The notes below the pieces were generated by a model that saw only the letters and a program-made list of their open reading frames with translations, was not told the origin of the DNA and did no database searches. Source: an uncultured Anaerovibrio sp. (GTDB lineage Bacteria > Bacillota > Negativicutes > Selenomonadales > Selenomonadaceae). Taken from it: a DNA stretch of 40,296 nucleotides. The stretch spans positions 1-40,296 of the forward strand of contig NZ_CAMYWM010000007.1 of assembly GCF_947302755.1 (NCBI RefSeq). Reading direction: 5' to 3'. The position numbers were made by a program, and so were the translations under genes. This document shows positions 34,370 through 40,296 of this stretch, piece by piece. Each line of letters opens with the position of its first letter. Positions within the stretch are counted from its first letter, which is position 1.

Positions 34370-35113
34370 ATGGACAGAAAAGATGGACGCAGCTATGAAC
34401 AGCTGCGCAGATGCACAATTAACAGGGGCTTTCAGATACATCCGGCGGGTTCTGTGCTTATAGAAATGGGGTATACAAAGGTTATTTGTGCGGCCACCAT
34501 TGAGGACCGGGTACCCAATTTTTTAAAGGGCAGCGGTGAGGGGTGGCTGACGGCGGAATACTCCCTTTTGCCAAGTGCCACCAATACCCGTACTGCCAGG
34601 GAAGCGGCCCGGGGCAGGCAGACTGGTCGTACCCAGGAAATACAGCGCCTGATCGGACGAAGTCTGCGGTCGGTAATGGATTTGAAGGCCCTGGGGGAGA
34701 GAACCGTTACCATTGACTGTGATGTAATCCAGGCTGATGGGGGCACCCGTACCGCCTCCATTACCGGAGCCTTTATTGCTCTGGTGGAGGCCTGCGCTAC
34801 CATATACGATGGCAGCAAGCCATTTCCTGTAAGGGATTTTTTGGCGGCTATCAGCGTGGGAATAACCTGCAACGGTGATCCGGTATTGGATTTGAATTAT
34901 GAGGAGGATTCCACCTGTATTGTGGACATGAACGTGGTTCGCACAGGTATGGGGCAATTTGTGGAGCTTCAGGGAACAGGAGAGGGGCGGCCCTTCAGCC
35001 GGGAGGAAATGGACAGGCTGTTAGCTTTGGCAGAAAAGGGAACGGATGAGCTTATTTCTTATGAAAAGGATATTTTGGGCAATGATTTGGTGTGGAAGGT
35101 TGGCCGTGAATAA
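34370..35113 (+). CDS. rph: Ribonuclease PH
   Basis: 3'-5' phosphorolytic exoribonuclease that trims tRNA 3' ends. 247 residues. [40 protein letters not shown] and [20 protein letters not shown] (basic RNA-binding and phosphate Arg residues), and the active-site [20 protein letters not shown] are all present. CAAGGAGGAAC precedes ATG 34370. No promoter is visible between the terminator at 34323 and the start, so it probably depends on read-through. Between its stop and fumA (35114–35262) I see only AT-rich sequence. Confidence 0.96.
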   Translation: MDRKDGRSYEQLRRCTINRGFQIHPAGSVLIEMGYTKVICAATIEDRVPNFLKGSGEGWLTAEYSLLPSATNTRTAREAARGRQTGRTQEIQRLIGRSLRSVMDLKALGERTVTIDCDVIQADGGTRTASITGAFIALVEACATIYDGSKPFPVRDFLAAISVGITCNGDPVLDLNYEEDSTCIVDMNVVRTGMGQFVELQGTGEGRPFSREEMDRLLALAEKGTDELISYEKDILGNDLVWKVGRE

Positions 35114-35262
35114 AAAAGTTTTAAAAAAATTTTTTCTGTAATAATTGCTAATGATAAGCTGTATGTTGCATAAACACTGATTATCACTGAATTATCAGGC
35201 AACTGACCAAAAATTACGAATAGCATTCATATTTTTTCTGCCAAACCCTTGTGGTTATTGGC

Positions 35263-35291
35263 TTGAAAGCATATTAAAATTATGATAATAT
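35263..35291 (+). promoter_or_regulatory. Promoter of the fumarase–fumarate reductase operon
   Basis: TTGAAA (35263–35268), 17 bases, TAATAT (35286–35291), about 45 bases before the TTG start. It would drive at least fumA and fumB; no strong promoter is seen between the later genes. Confidence 0.65.
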
Positions 35292-35341
35292 GAGAAATGT
35301 ATGCGAGTGTAATTTTTTTATTATATTAGGGAGGGTTTAAT

Positions 35342-36184
35342 TTGCGTACGATCAATGTTGAACAGATCACAGCAGAAGTAGCGCAGATGTGTAAGGAAGC
35401 TGCCTACTACTTACCTCAGGACGTGTATGAAGCTCTTAAGAAGGGCCGTGAGACTGAAGAGTCTCCAGTTGGTCAGGTGGTTCTTGACCAGATCATCCGC
35501 AATTCTGAGATTGCCAAGGCTGAGGATCGTCCTATCTGCCAGGATACTGGTATGACCATTATATTCCTTGAGGTGGGGCAGGATCTTCATATTGAAGGCG
35601 GCGATCTTACAGAAGCTATTAATGCCGGCGTTGCTAAGGGCTACACTGAGGGCTATCTCCGTAAGTCGGTTGTTGCTGAGCCTTTATTTGACCGTAAGAA
35701 TACTCAGAACAACACTCCGGCTATTATTTATACCAAGATTGTTCCAGGAAATCAGCTTAAGATTGAGCTGACCTGCAAGGGCTTCGGCTCTGAGAACAAG
35801 GGCGGCATCAAGATGCTGGTTCCTGCTGATGGTGTAGAGGGAGTTAAGAAGGCCGTTCTGGATATTATCCAGCATGCAAGCTGCAACCCATGCCCACCAA
35901 TGGTGGTTGGTGTTGGTATCGGTGGTACCATGGATCAGGCTGCTTATCTTTCCAAGCGTGCTCTTATGCGTAAGATTACCGATCGTAATCCTCATCCGGA
36001 TTATGCTGCACTGGAGAATGAGCTCCTTGGCCTTATCAACAAGACTGGTATCGGTCCTCAGCTGGGTGGTACTACTTCCGCATTGGCTGTAAATATCGAG
36101 TGGGGTCCTACCCATATTGCCGGCCTGCCTGTAGCAGTTACCATCTGCTGCCATGCTTGTCGTCATTCCCATCGCGTTCTTTAA
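35342..36184 (+). CDS. fumA: Class I fumarate hydratase, alpha subunit
   Basis: Iron-sulfur hydro-lyase, malate to fumarate, of the two-subunit (TtdA-type) class. 280 residues. Cys66 in [11 protein letters not shown] is a likely cluster ligand; [35 protein letters not shown] and [14 protein letters not shown] are family signatures, and [12 protein letters not shown] ends the protein with further cysteines. The start is an unusual TTG at 35342 with AGGGAGGG 6–7 bases upstream; no in-frame ATG fits. The [4Fe-4S] enzyme is oxygen-sensitive, as expected in an anaerobe. fumB follows 17 bases later. Confidence 0.92.
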   Translation: MRTINVEQITAEVAQMCKEAAYYLPQDVYEALKKGRETEESPVGQVVLDQIIRNSEIAKAEDRPICQDTGMTIIFLEVGQDLHIEGGDLTEAINAGVAKGYTEGYLRKSVVAEPLFDRKNTQNNTPAIIYTKIVPGNQLKIELTCKGFGSENKGGIKMLVPADGVEGVKKAVLDIIQHASCNPCPPMVVGVGIGGTMDQAAYLSKRALMRKITDRNPHPDYAALENELLGLINKTGIGPQLGGTTSALAVNIEWGPTHIAGLPVAVTICCHACRHSHRVL

Positions 36185-36201
36185 TATAGGAGGTTTAGAT
36201 A

Positions 36202-36759
36202 ATGGCTGAGACAATTCGTATAACTACTCCTCTTAAAGAAGAGGATTCACGCAAGCTTCGTGCTGGCGACAGCGTGCTTATTACCGGTACTATCTACAGT
36301 GCCCGTGATGCTGCACACAAGGTTATGACTGAGGCTCTGGCCCGTGGCGAGAAATTGCCAATCGACTGGAACAATCAGATCGTTTACTATCTTGGACCTA
36401 CCCCTGCCAAGCCAGGTGATCCAATCGGCTCCTGTGGTCCTACCACTGCCGGTCGTATGGATGCTTATACCCCTACCATGCTGGAACAGGGTATCAAGGG
36501 GATGATCGGTAAGGGCTCCCGTGCTCCTGAGGTCGTAGAGTCCATGAAGAAGAACGGTGTTACTTACTTTGCTGCTGTTGGCGGTGCCGCTGCCCTCATT
36601 GCAAAGTCTGTTAAGAAGTACACTGTTATCGCTTATCCTGAGCTGGGCCCAGAGGCTTTGGCTGCCCTTGAGGTTGTGGATTTCCCTGCCATCGTGGTTA
36701 TCGATTCCGAGGGTAATGACTATTACGAGATTGGTCAGAAACCATATCGTAAGTTATGA
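36202..36759 (+). CDS. fumB: Class I fumarate hydratase, beta subunit
   Basis: 185 residues, partner of the alpha subunit; this half forms part of the substrate site. LRAGDSVLITGTIYSARDAA, YLGPTPAKPGDPIGSCGPTT, GRMDAYTPTMLEQGIKGMIGKG and YPELGPEAL are diagnostic. TAGGAGG precedes ATG 36202. Tightly linked to fumA and 45 bases before the cytochrome b gene, consistent with one operon from malate to succinate. The symbol follows the order here and is not the E. coli FumB. Confidence 0.92.
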   Translation: MAETIRITTPLKEEDSRKLRAGDSVLITGTIYSARDAAHKVMTEALARGEKLPIDWNNQIVYYLGPTPAKPGDPIGSCGPTTAGRMDAYTPTMLEQGIKGMIGKGSRAPEVVESMKKNGVTYFAAVGGAAALIAKSVKKYTVIAYPELGPEALAALEVVDFPAIVVIDSEGNDYYEIGQKPYRKL

Positions 36760-36804
36760 TATTAAATACTTTCCTGTGTGAAAGAAAATTTTAGGAGGTC
36801 AAGA

Positions 36805-37425
36805 ATGATTAACGTATCTTTTTATCTTCGTCGACTGCATTCCCTGTGCGGACTTGTATTGCTCGGCGGTGTGCTGATTGAGCATTTGCTCACAAATGCA
36901 TCAGCAATTGGCGGTCCTGAGGTGTTCAACAACGGCTTGGCAATGATGGAGCAGATTCCTCAGCCAATTTTCCTTGGCATTGAGATCTGTCTCTACGCTG
37001 TACCTATCCTCTTCCATGGTATCTACGGCGTATACATTGCTATGCAGGCTAAGAACAATCCTAGCGAGTATGGTTATTCCCGTAACTGGAAATTCGCTCT
37101 TCAGAGATGGACTGCTTGGTATCTCGTAGTATTCCTCATCTGGCATGTTGGTTACCTTCGTATTTACACTAAGGGCATCATGGGTGAGCATATCAGCTAT
37201 GCTTTGGTTCAGTCCACTTTGGCCAACCCGGTTGTATTTGTTCTGTATGCTCTTGGTATGTTTGCTGCAATCTTCCATTTCTGCAATGGTATCACTACCT
37301 TCTGCATGACCTGGGGTATCACCAAGGGACCTCGTTCCCAGTGTGTTGTTGACAAGGGTGCTATGGGTCTGTGTGCTCTCATGTGCCTCTTCACTTTGGC
37401 ATTCATGTCTTCTTACTTCATGTAA
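36805..37425 (+). CDS. sdhC: Succinate dehydrogenase/fumarate reductase cytochrome b558 subunit (type B)
   Basis: The membrane anchor that binds two haems and exchanges electrons with menaquinone. 206 residues, about five helices. Histidines 27, 71, 114 and 158 fall where the Bacillus SdhC haem ligands (28, 70, 113, 155) lie, so a di-haem type B enzyme is likely. RRLHSLCGLVLLGG and RNWKFALQRWTAW are typical. AGGAGG before ATG 36805 excludes the in-frame start at 36778. In a fermenter the complex probably runs as fumarate reductase (frdC is an equal name). Confidence 0.9.
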   Translation: MINVSFYLRRLHSLCGLVLLGGVLIEHLLTNASAIGGPEVFNNGLAMMEQIPQPIFLGIEICLYAVPILFHGIYGVYIAMQAKNNPSEYGYSRNWKFALQRWTAWYLVVFLIWHVGYLRIYTKGIMGEHISYALVQSTLANPVVFVLYALGMFAAIFHFCNGITTFCMTWGITKGPRSQCVVDKGAMGLCALMCLFTLAFMSSYFM

Positions 37426-37477
37426 TATAGTAAGAGTGTCGTAGTAGTAAAGATTTATTAATAAGGAGAGAACCTAC

Positions 37478-39280
37478 GTGGCTAAAAATAAGATTATTGT
37501 AGTAGGTGGCGGCTTATCAGGTTTGATGGCTACCCTTAAAATTTGTGAAGCTGGCGGCGAAGTAGATTTATTCTCTTACTGCCCAGTAAAGCGTTCTCAC
37601 TCCCTCTGTGCACAGGGTGGTATTAATGCCTGCATGGATACCAAGGGTGAGCACGATTCCATCTATGAGCATTTTGATGACACCGTATATGGTGGTGACT
37701 TCCTGGCTGACCAGTTGGCTGTAAAGGGCATGGTTGAGGCAGCTCCAAAGCTCATTAAGATGTTCGATCGTATGGGTGTACCTTTCACCCGTACTCCAGA
37801 GGGCGTTCTTGACCTCCGTAACTTCGGTGGTCAGAAGAATAAGCGTACCTGCTTTGCCGGTTCTACCACTGGCCAGCAGCTCCTCTATGCTCTTGACGAG
37901 CAGGTTCGTCGTTGGGAAGTTAAGGGCGGCGTAAACAAGTACGAGTTCTGGGAATTCGTAAAGATTTTCAAGGATAAGAACGGTGTTTGCCGTGGTATCA
38001 TTGCCCAGAGCATGAACTCCATGGAAATCAAGGCCTTCAAGGCTGATGTTGTTATCCTGGCAACCGGTGGCCCTGGTCAGGTCTTTGGCCGTTGCACCGC
38101 TTCCACTATTTGTAATGGTTCTGCAGTTTCTGCAGTTTATCAGCAGGGTGCAAAGATTGCCAACCCTGAGTTCATTCAGATTCACCCAACTGCAATCCCT
38201 GGCTCCGACAAGAACCGTCTGATGTCCGAGGCTTGCCGCGGTGAGGGTGGTCGTGTATGGGTTTACAGAGATGGTAAGCCTTGGTACTTCCTGGAGGATA
38301 TGTATCCTGCTTATGGTAACCTGGTACCTCGTGACGTAGCATCCCGTGCTATTTTCAAGGTTTGCGTTCACATGGATCTTGGTATCAACCATGACCGTCG
38401 TGTATACCTTGACCTGTCCCACATTCCTGCAGATTATCTGGAGCGCAAGCTGGGCGGTATCATCGAAATTTACACTGAGTTCGTTGGTAAGGACCCTCGT
38501 AAGGTTCCAATGGAGATTTTCCCTTCCGTTCACTATTCCATGGGCGGTATCTATGTAGATAGAAAGCATTTCACCAACATTCCTGGCCTTATGGCTTCCG
38601 GTGAGTGCGACCATCAGTATCACGGTGCAAACCGTCTTGGTGCCAACTCCCTGCTGTCCGCAGCATACTCCGGTACCGTTTCCGGTCCAGAGGCTATGAA
38701 GTGGGCCAAGGAGAATGTATCCAAGCTGTGCGAGATCACCGATGCTGAGATTGAGGCTGCACGTAAGCAGGTTCAGGATGAGTATGACAAGATCCGTCAG
38801 ATGAATGGTCCTGAGAATGCTCATAGACTCCATCAGGAAATGGGCGAAATCATGTATGAGTATGTATCCATCGAGCGTGATAACAACGGTCTGGATATCT
38901 GCCTTGGCAAGCTGAAGGAAATCCTGAAGCGCTGGGAGAACATCGGCGTAACTGACCATGGCAACTGGGCAAACCAGGAGGCTATGTTCGTACGTCAGCT
39001 CCGTAACATGATTATCTACGCTATGGCTATCACCAAGTCTGCTCGTTCCCGTGATGAGTCCCGTGGTGCACATGCAAAGATTATGCTGGATGAAAACGGC
39101 AAGCGCATTGAGAAAAATGGCGAGTTGCAGTTCTATCCTCGTAACGATGAGAAGTTCATGTTTACATCCGTTGTAAGCTTTGATGCAGCAACTGAGGAGC
39201 CAGTTGTAACTTATGAGGAGTTTGAGCATTCCCTCATTAAGGCACGTCCTCGTAACTACGCTGTTGCAAAGAAAGAGTAA
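37478..39280 (+). CDS. sdhA: Succinate dehydrogenase/fumarate reductase flavoprotein subunit
   Basis: Catalytic subunit with covalent FAD; reduces fumarate or oxidises succinate. 600 residues. FAD-binding GGGLSGLMATL (10–20), RSHSLCAQGGINACMDTKGE with the flavin-linking His, LATGGPGQVFG, the active-site HPTAIPGSDKNRLMSEACRG, and GSGECDHQYHGANRLGANSL region (ASGECDHQYHG). The start is GTG 37478 with AAGGAG before it. Between sdhC and sdhB as in Bacillus-type operons; codon use is that of a highly expressed gene. Confidence 0.95.
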   Translation: MAKNKIIVVGGGLSGLMATLKICEAGGEVDLFSYCPVKRSHSLCAQGGINACMDTKGEHDSIYEHFDDTVYGGDFLADQLAVKGMVEAAPKLIKMFDRMGVPFTRTPEGVLDLRNFGGQKNKRTCFAGSTTGQQLLYALDEQVRRWEVKGGVNKYEFWEFVKIFKDKNGVCRGIIAQSMNSMEIKAFKADVVILATGGPGQVFGRCTASTICNGSAVSAVYQQGAKIANPEFIQIHPTAIPGSDKNRLMSEACRGEGGRVWVYRDGKPWYFLEDMYPAYGNLVPRDVASRAIFKVCVHMDLGINHDRRVYLDLSHIPADYLERKLGGIIEIYTEFVGKDPRKVPMEIFPSVHYSMGGIYVDRKHFTNIPGLMASGECDHQYHGANRLGANSLLSAAYSGTVSGPEAMKWAKENVSKLCEITDAEIEAARKQVQDEYDKIRQMNGPENAHRLHQEMGEIMYEYVSIERDNNGLDICLGKLKEILKRWENIGVTDHGNWANQEAMFVRQLRNMIIYAMAITKSARSRDESRGAHAKIMLDENGKRIEKNGELQFYPRNDEKFMFTSVVSFDAATEEPVVTYEEFEHSLIKARPRNYAVAKKE

Positions 39281-39297
39281 TAGGGGGATAAAATAGA

Positions 39298-39711
39298 ATG
39301 GCAGAACAGAAGAAAACAGTTAAGTTTATTATTGAGCGTCAGGACAGCCCTACCAGCAAGCCTTACACTCAGGAGTTCGAGATTCCATATCGTCCTGCTC
39401 TGAATGTAGTAGCTTCCCTGATGGAAATTCAGAAGAACCCTGTAACTACTGATGGCAAGAAGGTTGCTCCGGTAGTTTGGGAGTGCAACTGCCTGGAGAA
39501 GGTTTGCGGTGCCTGTATGATGGTTATCAATGGCCGTGCCCGTCAGGCTTGCTGCACATTGATTGATGATTTGGAGCAGCTTCTCGCGCTGACCGAGCGT
39601 GATAATGTATTTCTTTTCGGTTCTTTCAAAAACGGTCTGAATTTTCATTTCGTCAGCCCCTTTCCGTTTGTCTGGCAACATCATAGCCCGTTAACCTTAA
39701 AAAAGGCTTAA
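39298..39711 (+). pseudogene. sdhB: Succinate dehydrogenase/fumarate reductase iron-sulfur subunit, cut after ~94 residues
   Basis: The first 94 residues are the plant-type ferredoxin domain: ECNCLEKVCGACMMVINGRA with the 2Fe-2S cysteines and then RQACCTLIDDLEQ. After DLEQ the family goes on with a proline-rich linker and a second domain with 4Fe-4S and 3Fe-4S clusters, about 240 residues in all. Here it continues with LLALTERDNVFLFGS and stops at 39711, with no second domain. The break near 39580 coincides with the start of foreign-looking sequence. As written the subunit could not carry electrons to the membrane. Starts at ATG 39298 with AGGGGG upstream, 17 bases after sdhA. Confidence 0.85.
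39580..39648 (-). CDS. Start of a VTC-domain (polyphosphate polymerase-like) gene, cut by the join
   Basis: Only about 23 residues: MKIQTVFERTEKKYIITLGQ and a few more. The pattern F-ER-EKKY-(I/L)T is the typical N-terminus of bacterial VTC-domain proteins, whose yeast relatives make polyphosphate at a membrane. Start ATG is at 39648–39646 with AAAGGGG upstream (complement of 39657–39663). The frame continues into sdhB-antisense sequence beyond 39580, which is not VTC-like. Confidence 0.55.
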
Positions 39712-39745
39712 AAATTTTTAAATTTTTTAAAATTGTTTTGCGATA

Positions 39746-39778
39746 CGAAAAATCGCAGCGCCGTTCTGGCGCTGCGAT
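39746..39778 (-). terminator. Terminator of the - strand acidic protein gene
   Basis: ATCGCAGCGCC (39752–39762) and GGCGCTGCGAT (39768–39778) form a perfect 11-pair stem; on the - strand it is followed by TTTTTCG. Confidence 0.85.
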
Positions 39779-39823
39779 AGTTTCATGATTTGTTATTCGC
39801 TTAATATGCTGCTGTAACCGGGA

Positions 39824-40294
39824 TTAATCTTCTTCGTAGTAGTCTTCGTCATAATCGCCGCCGTCGTCGCTGCTTTCTTTCTGATCCTCGCCGCCGGTTT
39901 TCTTGCTCGTCTGAGAAGAATGGCTGCTCTGCTCGCCGTCCTCGTTATCGTGTTCTTCATTCTGCTCTTCGTTCTGCTCCTCGTTCTGTTCGCCCTCTTC
40001 GTTGCTGCTGGACTGCTTGTCAGAAGAAGAACCGGAGGTGCTGCCGCCATTGAAGCCTGTGATAACCGTATTCATGTTCACGGTGCTGCCCGTTTTAACA
40101 AAGAAATAGCTGGTGGAGGAACCCGAAACGGTGGTACCGACAATCCAGCACTGCGCGCCTGTGTTATCAAAGCCGGGAATCGCGGAAACAACAGAGCTGT
40201 TTGCATCGGCATGCTTGAGCGCTTCTTCTCCTGCCTCCTGCTCCGTCATACCCGCATAAACAAAGGTCTCGGACTGACCGACAAGCTTGCTGGT
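39824..40294 (-). CDS. C-terminal part of a Ser/Glu/Asp-rich protein (5' end outside window)
   Basis: The frame is open to the window edge, 156 residues visible. It begins TSKLVGQSETFVYAGMTEQE, a small mixed segment to about residue 85 (AIPGFDNTGAQCWIVG), then turns into low-complexity tail: Gly/Ser-rich, NEEQ repeats, Ser/Lys/Thr, and a very acidic end (DDGGDYDEDYYEED). No family is recognised; PASTA-like or other extracellular domains are possible guesses. The internal ATG at 40249 is not needed as start. Belongs to the foreign-looking segment. Confidence 0.7.
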   Translation of the reverse strand, partial: TSKLVGQSETFVYAGMTEQEAGEEALKHADANSSVVSAIPGFDNTGAQCWIVGTTVSGSSTSYFFVKTGSTVNMNTVITGFNGGSTSGSSSDKQSSSNEEGEQNEEQNEEQNEEHDNEDGEQSSHSSQTSKKTGGEDQKESSDDGGDYDEDYYEED

Positions 40295-40296
40295 AT

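Larger units (their letters stand above)
39580..40296. other. Foreign-looking segment joined to the sdhB gene
   Basis: All features here lie on the - strand, opposite to the rest of the window, and have their own genes and terminator. Codon and base use differ (many GCC/CTG/CGC codons read on the - strand). The join at about 39577–39590 falls inside two genes at once, sdhB on + and a VTC-like gene on -. This is the pattern of a contig chimera; a true rearrangement would look the same. Confidence 0.7.

Noticed and set aside
37568-39229. Open frame of 553 codons on the - strand over sdhA
   Set aside because: Antisense shadow of a highly expressed gene with strong codon bias; no recognisable motif, promoter or start signals.
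1-40296. CRISPR arrays, tRNA or rRNA genes, insertion sequences and attachment sites
   Set aside because: No regularly spaced direct repeats, cloverleaf-like sequence, transposase or integrase gene was found on reading both strands.

Overview
The first ~39.58 kb reads as one continuous chromosomal stretch of an anaerobic, succinate/propionate-type Firmicute. A member of the Negativicutes, perhaps Acidaminococcaceae such as Phascolarctobacterium, fits best. The clues are the ispE–regulator–glmU–prs order known from Firmicutes, strong sigma-A promoters (TTGACA/17/TATAAT), AAGGAGG ribosome sites, a two-subunit class I fumarase next to a type-B (cytochrome b558) fumarate reductase/succinate dehydrogenase, a malate dehydrogenase and several Na+-type transporters. 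The taxonomic call is inference; the window has no rRNA. Nearly all genes lie on the + strand.

Layout. 1–1.45 kb: 3' part of glnS and a small unknown gene. 1.5–1.85 kb: a compact type I toxin–antitoxin-like locus (22-residue membrane peptide with an antisense RNA). 2.0–4.7 kb: leuS. 4.9–8.3 kb: an SstT-like symporter and a PAS histidine kinase that lacks a recognisable H-box. 8.4–17.3 kb: the nucleotide excision repair set uvrB, uvrA, uvrC, with an exported histidine phosphatase between uvrB and uvrA and a PHP phosphatase after uvrC; two very large imperfect palindromes fill the uvrA–uvrC gap. 17.6–19.9 kb: a secreted TPR protein. 20–23.4 kb: mdh, a small unknown gene, tadA and a second dicarboxylate/amino-acid symporter. 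23.5–25.5 kb: a catalytically dead P1B-ATPase-like membrane protein, a TPR protein, and a candidate ~100-nt rod-shaped small RNA. 25.5–29.6 kb: ispE, a GntR regulator, glmU and prs. 29.7–35.1 kb: a class I aminotransferase, an NhaC-type antiporter, a thioesterase, an unknown anchored protein, a CofE-like protein and rph. 35.3–39.58 kb: fumarase alpha/beta and the sdhC/sdhA/sdhB (frd) genes.

How they fit together: Mdh, fumarase and fumarate reductase would run oxaloacetate to malate to fumarate to succinate, the reductive branch used by succinate/propionate producers. The Na+ symporters and NhaC suggest a sodium economy.

At about 39,580 the sdhB reading frame stops matching its family. From there to the end the sequence looks like another genome: the start of a VTC-domain-like gene and the 3' part of a Ser/Glu-rich protein gene, both on the - strand. 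An assembly chimera is the simplest explanation, a real rearrangement the alternative.
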